Part shown: one piece after another, positions 1 to 8,200 of the stretch
Position numbering within the stretch: the first letter of the stretch is position 1
Layout of the letters: every line of letters starts with the position of its first letter
The notes under the pieces: model-generated
The model's database searches: none
Told to the model about the DNA's origin: nothing
Seen by the model: only the letters and a program-made list of their open reading frames with translations
DNA from: an uncultured Eggerthellaceae bacterium
GTDB lineage: Bacteria; Actinomycetota; Coriobacteriia; Coriobacteriales; Eggerthellaceae
DNA length: 10,331 nucleotides
Direction of reading: 5' to 3'
Assembly: GCA_958454405.1 (NCBI GenBank)
Contig: CAUEBO010000080.1
Location: forward strand, 1-10,331
Translations under genes and position numbers: made by a program

Positions 1-47
1 CCGCGGACGGCCTGAAGGGCAAGACGGGCACCATCATCACGGCGTAG
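1..47 (+). CDS. arcC: Carbamate kinase, C-terminal fragment (partial, 5' end outside window)
   Basis: The frame starting at base 3 reads ADGLKGKTGTIITA and stops at TAG 45-47. A closing GK(A/T)GT-x-I segment is typical of the C-terminus of carbamate kinase, which makes ATP and ammonia/CO2 from carbamoyl phosphate and ADP in the last step of the cytoplasmic arginine deiminase pathway. Only 14 residues are visible, so the call rests on this short motif and on the YfcC-family carrier downstream, which often accompanies arc genes. The symbol is an inference. Another protein with a similar tail cannot be excluded. Confidence 0.55.
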   Translation, partial: ADGLKGKTGTIITA

Positions 48-74
48 AGGGCACGCGCGAAGCGCGGCGCCCTC
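47..74 (+). terminator. Hairpin overlapping the arcC stop codon, terminator-like or mRNA-processing structure
   Basis: GAGGGC (47-52) pairs perfectly with GCCCTC (69-74). Inside, CGCGC (54-58) pairs with GCGCG (62-66) around a GAA loop, with a small internal bulge (A53 against G67-C68). The stem begins on the last base of the TAG stop. No T-tract follows, so it is not a classical intrinsic terminator. It may stabilise the 3' end of the upstream message or attenuate read-through into the carrier gene. Confidence 0.4.
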
Positions 75-113
75 CCGCCGCCGTTCGGCCGGATCTTGGA
101 CGGACGGCGGCGG
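75..113 (+). other. Second hairpin in the arcC-carrier intergenic region
   Basis: CCGCCGCCGT (75-84) is an exact inverted copy of ACGGCGGCGG (104-113), giving a 10-bp GC stem with a 19-base loop. It abuts the preceding hairpin with no spacer. The remainder of the gap to base 264 holds no convincing gene. It has only a weak TATGCT element at 188-193 without a -35 partner and a short AGGTT/AACCT stem (212-216 with 226-230). Confidence 0.4.
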
Positions 114-264
114 ATGCGCCGGGCATCGAAGGCGGTTTCGCCTCGTGGACGCTGTCCGTCTCAAGGGGTGCTTGCGTGCCGGGCGGTTATGCTTCCGGTC
201 GGTTCGCTGGTAGGTTTCTCGTTCGAACCTAACAACTATCCATCCTCTGGTAAGGAGGGGTCTT

Positions 265-1890
265 ATGACCGCACAAGAAAAAAGCAGAAAGAAGCGATCC
301 ATATCTTCATTCACTATCCTGGTCATCATCCTCATCGCGCTTGCGCTCGTCACTGTCGTGATGTCGCTTGCAGGCGTCGAAGGGGTTGAGGGGGCGACGC
401 TCGCCAACGTGACCACTGCTCCTGTCAAGGGCTTCACCGATGCGCTTCCCGTATGCCTGTTCGTTCTCATTCTGGGCGGGTTCTTGGGAATCGTCACCGA
501 GACGGGCGCCCTTGATGCCGGCATCGCAGCGCTGGTGAAGAAGCTGAAGGGCAACGAGCTCATCCTCATTCCCATCCTCATGTTCATCTTCTCCATCGGC
601 GGCACGACGTACGGCATGTGCGAGGAGACCGTACCGTTCTACCTGTTGCTCGCGGCCACCATGGTCGCTGCCGGTTTCGACAGCGTCGTCGGCGCGGCCG
701 TCGTGCTTTTGGGCGCCGGCTGCGGCGTGCTCGGCTCGACGGTGAACCCGTTCGCGGTCGGCGCTGCTGTCGACTCGCTTTCGGGCACCGGCATCGCCAT
801 CAACCAGGGCGTCATCATCCCGCTCGGCGCGATCCTGTGGATCGTGACGCTGGTCATTTCCATCCTGTTCGTGATGCGCTACGCCAAGAAGGTCAAGGCC
901 AACAAGGGCTCGACCATCCTGTCGCTGCAAGAGCAGGAGACCATGAAAGCCGAGTTCGGCGAAGCCCAGCAGGAAGCTGCAGAGGCCGAGGACAATCCGA
1001 ACGAGAAGCTTATGACGGGGCGTCAGAAGTGGTCGCTCATCGTGTTCGCCCTGACCTTCGTCGTCATGATCGTCAGCTTCATCCCGTGGGAGGACTTCGG
1101 CATCGACGTCTTCAACGCCGGCGCGGCTACGGAAGAGGTCACCACGCAGGTGAGCGGCGACGATATTTCGGCTTCGTGGGCCGACGCTGCGGATGCGGGC
1201 GCGGTCGATGGCGAGCTGACGTTCGACGGGACCGTCGAAGGCACCGTCACCACCGAGGAGCAGGTCTCCGACGGCTGGTCGGCGTTCCTGACCGGCGTTC
1301 CGCTGGGCCAGTGGTACTTCGACGAGGCCTCGACCTGGTTCCTGCTGATGGCGCTCGTCATCGGCATCATCGGCGGCGTGTCGGAGAGCAGGTTCGTGAA
1401 AGCGTTCATCAACGGCGCTGCCGACATGATGAGCGTCGTGCTGATCATCGCCCTCGCACGCTCCATCACGGTGCTCATGGGCGAGACCGGCCTGGACATG
1501 TGGATCCTGGAGAACGCGGCCAATGCGCTTGCCGGCTTGTCGGCGTTCATCTTCGCCCCCATGTCGTTCTTGCTGTACGTGGTGCTGTCGTTCCTCATCC
1601 CGTCCTCTTCGGGCATGGCGACGGTGTCCATGCCCATCATGGGCCCGTTGGCTGCATCGCTCAACTTCTCGCCCGACGTCATGATCATGATCTTCAGCGC
1701 CGGCAACGGCTTGGTGAACCTGTTCACCCCGACCAGCGGCGCCATCATGGGCGGTCTTGCGCTCGCGAAGATCGAGTACTCGACCTGGCTGAAATTCGGC
1801 GGCGTGCTGTTCGTCATCCTCGGCGTGGTATGCGCCGTGATCCTGACGGTCGCCATGATGGTCGTGCCGGGTGCAGGCGCGGTAGTCTAG
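265..1890 (+). CDS. YfcC-family carrier, probable arginine/ornithine or related amino-acid exchanger
   Basis: This is a 541-residue polytopic inner-membrane protein of the YfcC / C4-dicarboxylate anaerobic carrier-like family. The start is set by AAGGAGG at 252-258, six bases before ATG 265. The short basic N-terminus (KSRKKR) precedes TM1 (about 16-36). Hydrophobic segments follow near 61-77, 98-113, 123-155, 183-204, 257-273, 355-371, 388-404, 421-446, 470-486 and 511-535. Family-like motifs are GGTTYGMCEET (112-122), GSTVNPFAVG (157-166), IPSSSGMATVSMPIMGP (445-461) and NLFTPTSGAIMGG (485-497). The repeated N-P / T-P-T-S re-entrant signatures fit an inverted-repeat ion-coupled carrier. A charged loop (207-250) separates the halves and is probably cytoplasmic. 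An acidic insertion lies at about 281-340. Its place directly after a putative arcC suggests arginine uptake with ornithine export. Substrate is inferred from context; dipeptide or dicarboxylate transport is the alternative. Confidence 0.85.
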   Translation: MTAQEKSRKKRSISSFTILVIILIALALVTVVMSLAGVEGVEGATLANVTTAPVKGFTDALPVCLFVLILGGFLGIVTETGALDAGIAALVKKLKGNELILIPILMFIFSIGGTTYGMCEETVPFYLLLAATMVAAGFDSVVGAAVVLLGAGCGVLGSTVNPFAVGAAVDSLSGTGIAINQGVIIPLGAILWIVTLVISILFVMRYAKKVKANKGSTILSLQEQETMKAEFGEAQQEAAEAEDNPNEKLMTGRQKWSLIVFALTFVVMIVSFIPWEDFGIDVFNAGAATEEVTTQVSGDDISASWADAADAGAVDGELTFDGTVEGTVTTEEQVSDGWSAFLTGVPLGQWYFDEASTWFLLMALVIGIIGGVSESRFVKAFINGAADMMSVVLIIALARSITVLMGETGLDMWILENAANALAGLSAFIFAPMSFLLYVVLSFLIPSSSGMATVSMPIMGPLAASLNFSPDVMIMIFSAGNGLVNLFTPTSGAIMGGLALAKIEYSTWLKFGGVLFVILGVVCAVILTVAMMVVPGAGAVV

Positions 1891-1934
1891 CCGCGTATCG
1901 CAAGCTGCACGATGCGGTCGGCGCATCGACGAAA

Positions 1935-1966
1935 AGAAGAGCCCCTGCATTTGCGGGGGCTCTTCT
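1935..1966 (+). terminator. Strong hairpin terminator after the carrier gene
   Basis: A 14-bp stem (1935-1948 with 1953-1966, one G-U pair) closes on an ATTT loop. The core GAGCCCC/GGGGCTC is GC-rich and the outer part AGA/TCT is AT-rich, ending TCTTCT. An A-run (1932-1935) precedes the stem, so the minus strand also reads hairpin then TTTTC, and the element may act in both directions. It lies 45 bases past the carrier stop and isolates the left operon from the adhesin gene. Confidence 0.85.
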
Positions 1967-2007
1967 GCGTGACGAGGCCAGCGTCGCTTCTGTGCCACGA
2001 CACATGG

Positions 2008-2048
2008 CGGTTCGACTCGGTTTGAGACACAGATCGTGCCGTTTGAAC
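2008..2048 (+). promoter_or_regulatory. Helically phased direct repeats upstream of the adhesin gene
   Basis: CGGTTCGACT (2008-2017) is followed at once by CGGTTTGAGA (2018-2027), a 10-bp-period near repeat matching at 7 of 10 positions. CCGTTTGAAC (2039-2048) lies 21 bp further on, two helical turns. A fourth TTTGAAAC at 2067-2074 is off phase. Direct repeats on one DNA face are typical of response-regulator sites. No regulator is encoded in the window, so this is a candidate operator only. Confidence 0.3.
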
Positions 2049-2082
2049 AGGGGGGGTGAATATTCTTTTGAAACGGGCTGCA

Positions 2083-2099
2083 TGCGCAAAATGAGCGCA
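2083..2099. promoter_or_regulatory. Short inverted repeat just upstream of the putative adhesin -10 box
   Basis: TGCGC (2083-2087) and GCGCA (2095-2099) form a perfect 5-bp inverted repeat around a 7-base A/T-leaning spacer. It occupies the place where a -35 hexamer would be expected for the -10 element at 2110-2117, where no good -35 is visible. This suggests a regulator-dependent promoter, by inference. Confidence 0.25.
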
Positions 2100-2106
2100 A
2101 GAGGGG

Positions 2107-2117
2107 TGCTATAGAAT
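2107..2117 (+). promoter_or_regulatory. Extended -10 promoter candidate for the adhesin gene
   Basis: TGC (2107-2109) is followed by TATAGAAT (2110-2117), giving either TATAGA with an extended TGn, or TAGAAT matching the consensus at 5 of 6. No TTGACA-like hexamer lies 16-18 bases upstream. TTGAAA (2068-2073) is too far away. Initiation here would give a 5' leader of roughly 60 bases before ATG 2183. Confidence 0.35.
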
Positions 2118-2182
2118 CGAGGTGTATCGGCACATGGCCTTCTCCGGCGTGCGCAACAGGCGGTTCGTAAAAAGGGGCTTAC

Positions 2183-2281
2183 ATGCAGCATCGCACCGCT
2201 CGCAACGTCGTTTCGGCGTTCATGGCGTTCGTTTTGGTGTTCACCTGCAACAGCGCTGCGTTCCGCCCGCTGGCCATGGCT
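2183..2281 (+). other. Sec signal peptide of the adhesin
   Basis: Residues 1-33 have a basic n-region (MQHRTAR), a hydrophobic core (VVSAFMAFVLVF) and a small-residue site PLAMA before Glu34, giving likely cleavage after Ala33. No YSIRK motif is present. Cys22 lies inside the core and not at a lipobox cleavage position, so lipoprotein processing is unlikely. Confidence 0.8.
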
Positions 2282-5200
2282 GAGGCTGTCGCGAAACCAG
2301 GGACAGGACAGGCATCGCCGTCCGAGCGCGGCGACGAGCAGGCGGGACAAGCGGAAAAGCAGCAGGATGCTCCCTGTGTCGGGGAAGGGCCGGTCTTCGA
2401 TGCAGGCGCCAACGAGGCGCTCGACGAGACGGCGGAGCAGGGGACGACTTTGCAGGGCGATGACGGGCCGACGACGGCGGTGCCTGCGAAGGTGGAGGAT
2501 TCGCTTTGCGAGGCTCTGTCGCTGTCCGCAGAGCTTTCGGCGACGGGCGGCGACGCTGTTGATGTGACCGATGATAGGGAGCAGCTCGATCTCGCCCTCG
2601 TGAGGTTCTCGTACGTGGACGTCGGCGGGGCGGAGCACAAGATAGAGCCGAACGAATCGCGGCAGTACGACTTTTCTTCCATTCCCATCGCGTCGATCGC
2701 CGAAATGCGCATGGAGATCGACTTCAGCATCCTAAAAGACGATGTGACTCGCAGCATCAACGCGGGGGACGAGTTCCGATTCGGTCTTCCGGGCAAGCTG
2801 TTCAAGATGAAGGGCAACGAGATGGCGCAGGAAATCCTGTCGCCCGCGGGCGAGCTCATCGCCACGTACACCATCAAGGACAATACCGCCGTCGTCGTGT
2901 TTGCGCAGGCGGTCGACATCGACGAGGGCAACGTCGACATCGTGGGCGGCGTGGACTGCTCGTTCGAGCTGAACGTCGACGGCTTGAACGACGACGAGCC
3001 GACGAGCGCCGACATGCAGCTTCAGGCGGGAGGCCCCGTCTACACCTTCATAGCGTCGAAGAAGGGAAGCGACCTCAAGGGCATCGAGAAGACGGGCGTC
3101 TACAACAAAGATGACTGCACGGTGACGTGGACCGTCAAGGTGGGCACGGACCCCGCTTCGGCCGGCATTCCGCTCAAGGGCGTCACGGTGGCTGACGTTT
3201 ACGATGCGACGCAGCAGACGGAGGTCGGAGTCTACGGACCCGACGGCGCGACCAAGCTGGACGTCGATGAGACTCCCGATGGCTTCTCTTACACGTTTCT
3301 CGGCGATTCGCCGGCGCTCGCGCCCTACGAGCTGGTGGTGAGGGCGACGGTTGCAAGCGGCGTGCTGGAGGCCGCCGTGGCCGACGACCAGGTGCTGAAA
3401 AACACGGCGACCATGACGGCACCGGAAGGCTCCGGCGTGAGCGTTGCGGGCGATCCGAGCGCCACCGGCACGGTGAGCGTGCCGAAGTACGGAATCAGCA
3501 AGCAGGGCACGCCGCTCAACAGCAGCACGATGGCCTGGGAGATCGTGGTGAACGAAGGGGGCGTCGGCGCGGCGAAGGACGTGGTGGTGTACGACCGGCT
3601 TGACGCGCGCGCAACGTACTCCGACGGCACGCTCAAGGTCAACGGGACGTCGGTGACCGTGTTCGACTCAGCTCCCGATCCGGCTCCATCTGGAACATAT
3701 GCGGTGATAACTGCTGAGGATGCGGGGGCGCACCTGCTCGAGGTGCATTTTGCTGGCACGGTGTCTGCCGAGCAGCGCATCGCGTTCGAGACCGATATCG
3801 ACACAGGGCTCATGGAAGACGTGGACATAGCCTTTCCCAACGAAGCGTGGATCACCTTCGCGTGGCCGAACGGCTGCGGTCCCGATCCGTCGTCTTTCAA
3901 GCCCTTGGACATCAGCACGAACTTCCAGGTTGCGTACCTGAACAAGAAGACGCCCTCGTACGACGAGCATACCGGCGTCATCGACTGGACCATCAATCCC
4001 TCCACGCGCACTGAGAAGTACAGCAAAGGAATCGTCACCGACAAGATCAACGACGACCAGGAATTCATTCCCGGTTCGGTGGTCGTGAAGAGCGGGGGAG
4101 AGACTCTGTCCCCTGAGGTGTTGGCCCAGGTGTTCTCCTACGATGCCGATACCAAGACGCTGAGCTTCACCTTCGATAGCCCTGCATACTCCCTTAGCGA
4201 CATCGCGATCGAGTACCAAAGCCAAGCGATCAACTTCAAGAACGAGAACGCGGTCGATCACCTGTACGAGAACAGCGCGCATCTCGACGTGTACGTGGAC
4301 GATGAGGCGAAGTTCCAGGCGGACGACGCCGCCTCGCGCTCGTTTCGCAACGAGTTCCTTGCCAAGACGAGCGACTACGTCGTCGTCGACGACAACAACG
4401 GCTCCACGGGCTACGTGCACTACAGGATCGTGGCGAACGGCAGCCAGATGCCGTGCACGAACTTAAAGCTGGAAGACGACCTGAGCGCGCTCGTTGCGAA
4501 GGCAGTGCCGGGCGCGGGTGCGGGCACGGAGAAGGCCCTCGGCATTGACGACTTCGCCATAGATGCCGACACTGCGCACGTCATTAAGGTAACCAAGACG
4601 AAAGGTTCCGTCGAAACCGATGTGACCAATTCGTTCGACGTTTCCGCCTGGGCGGCGAACAAGAAGATCGTCGCCGACTTCTCGGCCGATCCCCGTGCAA
4701 GCTACACAGTGGACCTCTACCTGACGCTCAAGAAGGACGTGCTCCTAGGCCTGGAGCGGGAGTTCGCCGGTTCGTTCTCCATCGAGATGTCGAACACGGC
4801 GATCGCGATGGCCGACGAGTTCAACGAAGGCGCACCAGTGCAGGTGACATGCGAGGGGGCTGCGCAGCAGGGCGGCATCGGCGAGCAGCTGGTGTCGAAG
4901 AGCTCGGATGGGACCCATGCGGTCGACACGGACGACCCGTATCTCGCCTACCGCATCGACGTCAACCCCAACGGCGCGGATTTGAGGGGCGCCGTTCTGA
5001 TCGACATGTTCGATCCGGCGCTGGCCATCGATCCGTCCAGCGTGAAGCTGCACCGGGCGACGCACAGTGCGGGCGGCGCCATCTCCGACGAGCTAGGCGC
5101 GGAGGTTGCCGAAGGATGGAGCAAGGAGCTGGTTTACGACGCCGCGAAGGCGCGCACGGTGCTGCGGGTGGGGCTTCCCGACGGCACGGCCTCGTACGTG

Positions 5201-8200
5201 GTTGAATACCGTGCGCGCGTGGTGGCGCCGGTGAAGAGCGGCTCGGTGGTCAACGACGTGAGCATGTCGTCGAGCAACGGCCCCAGCGGATCGAGCACCT
5301 GCACCACCGCGGTCGATGAGAGCTCATGGGGCTGGCTCACGAAGAAGGCCGCCTACAAGCTGGTGAAGGCCGACGAGTTCGGCGGGAAGGCGTCGCCCAT
5401 CGCCGGCGTGACGTTCAACCTGTACAGCGACCAGGGTAAGACTCAGCTGGTGGCGACCGCCATTTCGAACGAGCGGGGCATCGTGGCGTTCTACGGCCTC
5501 GATCTGGACAAGACGTACTACTACGACGAGCCGAAGGCTGCAAATGGCTACCAGGCGCTGCAGTACAACGCCGACTTGAACCAGTTCACGACGGGCGGAG
5601 CGGGGAGTAACGTCGTTGCCGGCGAGGCGACGCTGAACAAGCGCACCACGAGCGACGTGGACGTCGTGTTTACAAAATCGTTCGCTGATTCTGGAAGCAT
5701 CAGCTCTCCTCAGTCCGAGTTCAGGCTCTGGCTCTATCCGAATGGATTCGGCAACAGCAAGAAGGTGGCCGTATCCGTGAGCGGCAGCGACGGCTTGTAC
5801 GCGTTCGCCGGCGGGTCGGATCCCAGCTCGACCATCACGAGCAAAGCGTCTGGCGGAACTCTGACGTTCACGGGCCTTCCGTGGGGATGCTATGGGCTGG
5901 AGGAGACGAATCCCCAGCCCGGCTATGCCGCTTACGAGGGCATGCGGCGCTTCGAGGTGGCGCGGCCTGCGGGCGATGCCGGCGGCGGCGCCTGGAGCGT
6001 GAACTACGGTCCGAAGGCCGTCGGTCTGCTCGATCCGCAGTCTATCGTCAACGAGAAGACGGCGATCGCGGTGGAGAAGAACTCGCCGGATGGCACGTCG
6101 CTTGCAGGGGCGAAGCTCGTCGTCTACACGACCGACGCGTTGGGTGGCAAGACGGAGACCGTGGCCACGAGTCCCTTTGACGGGAGCTTGTATGCCATGA
6201 CGATACCGGACGGTACGGGCAACAGCTTCACCTGGGATCTGACGGGGCTTGCCGCTGGCGCCTATGTGCTGTCGGAGGACGAGGCGCCGACTGATTCCCA
6301 GCTCGCCAAGTTCGCGGACGTGAAGCTCTCGGTCGATGCGTACGGCAAGGCGCACGTCGCAAGTGGATCGGGCACGGTTGCGAACGGCACCTTGGTAAAG
6401 GTATCGGACGACGTTGCGGAGATCACGCTGAAGAAGCTTGACCAATTCGGAGCGGGCGTCGCAGGAGCCGTCATCGCGTTGCAGAGGCAGGAAGGCTCCT
6501 CGTGGATCGAGGTCGCCGAGTGGACGACAACAGATGCTGAGACGTCCAGGACCTTCGCGGTGCTGCGCGACACGGCGTATCGTTTCATCGAGACGACCGC
6601 TCCCGCCGGCTACTTGCCTGCAAGCGACGGCGGGGCCGGGTATGAAAGCTGCATCGAGTTCGCAATCGACGCGTACGGCAAGATGACGGTTCTCGATGCA
6701 GGCCTGCACAACCCGAGCGGGCTGGACAGCGGCAACAAGGGGTACGGCAATGCGGCCGACGCTGACAAGAAGGCGATCATCATGCGCAACGAGCGCATCG
6801 TCGGTCAGGCCTCGTTCGAGAAATGCGACAGCAGCACTGCTGCCATGCCGCTGGAAGACGCGCAGTTCGATCTGTACCGGGTAGGCGCGCAGGGCGACGG
6901 CAGCGATGACGCGAAGGTGAACCAGGACGGCCGTTTCGCCAGCGGCGTGGACGGCACGGTGACCACCGTCGGCTCGCAGCTGACGAACGCCCTGACGGGC
7001 GAGGCGGTGGCGAACGGCCTGGCGCCTGGCACGTACTACTTCAAGGAAGTGCAGACGCGCGACGACTTCGTGTTGCCTGCGGGCGATGCGGCGAACACGC
7101 CCCGGTTCGTTATCGAGGCGGACGGCTCCAACCGCTATACGTGGTGCGATGTGGAATCGAACGGCCCTCAGCACGTCGTTCCCGTTTACAATGCGGACGC
7201 GGAGCCTGCTGCGATGGCCAACGCGCCGCTTGCCGCGACGGTTGTCGTCAATAAGGTCGGTCCGGTGCTCGACGCGGGTGACCAGCCGCTGCCCGGTGCC
7301 GCGTTCAGGCTGTCCGGCACCACGGCCTCGGGCAAAACGTATGAGCGGACGGTGGAGACGGCTTCTCAGGATGCAACGTTGAACTGGGAAGACTCGAACG
7401 GCGGCGCTCATGTTGCGAGCGTGTCGAAGGGTCAAGCGGCGTTCGTCAACGTGCCCGCAGGATCCTATACCGTGGTCGAGACGGCCTCGGCGCCCGGCTA
7501 CGTGCTGGACGCGACGTCATACCAGGTGACGGTCGACGCCGATGTGGCGGGTACGACTTATGCGGTGGGGGTCGGTGCAGGCGATGGGAGGGTCGTGCGC
7601 AACGAGCCGACCTCCGTGCAGTTGGACAAGGTGGACAATGCGTCCAGCCCGCAGCGCCTCGACGGCGCCAAGCTCGTCCTTTCGGGCACGTTCGCGGACG
7701 GCACGGCGGAGCAGAAGTGGGTTTCCGGGCAGGAGGCGTGGACGCTCGAAGGCCTGCTGATCGTTGGCGAGACGTACATGCTGACGGAAGAGGAGCCCTT
7801 GGACGGCTTTCTTGCGCTGCCCGGCGCTGTGGCGTTCAAGCTGACTGGCACTGGGGCGGTGGAGCTGGAGCAGAACCCGGCGTACTTCGATGGTTCGAAG
7901 GCCGCCGTGCTTTCCGAGAGCGGCCTGCTCTCGATACGCAACATGCGGGAGCTCTCGTTTGCGAAGGTGGAGCTGTACGCCGAAAGCTGCTCGGATGCCA
8001 GCCTGGGCGCGGACGGGGCGGATGCCACGCGCCCGCTGGCAGGAGCGGAGTTCACGGTGTACGAGGACGAGGGGTGCGCAGCACCTGCGAAAACGGTCGA
8101 GGGCGCAGGCGTGGTGGGAGTGAGCGGCGCCGACGGCAAAGTCTTGCTGCCGTCGCTCAAGGCCGGTACCTACTACGTCAAGGAGATGAAGACGCCTGAC

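Noticed and set aside
96..389. 97-codon frame before and overlapping the carrier gene
   Set aside because: Arg-rich, no Shine-Dalgarno, overlaps the well-supported carrier start in another frame.
618..2114. 498-codon plus-strand frame overlapping the carrier and running into the intergenic region
   Set aside because: Arg/His/Gly-rich +2 shadow of the carrier. It passes through the terminator hairpin, which real genes avoid.
307..2133. Long antisense open frame (608 codons) opposite the carrier gene
   Set aside because: Its product is low-complexity His/Arg/Asp-rich sequence with no fold or motif, and it lies opposite a clear membrane carrier. Long antisense frames are expected from GC-rich third positions.
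6335..6682. Near-identical 15-base segments coding DAYGK at 6335-6349 and 6668-6682 as evidence of recent module duplication
   Set aside because: The flanking modules are otherwise diverged, so this is a conserved strand with similar codons and not a fresh duplication.
5324..7435. 703-codon antisense open frame opposite the SpaA modules
   Set aside because: Arg/Val/His-rich shadow of the adhesin frame, with no ribosome-binding site or recognisable domain.
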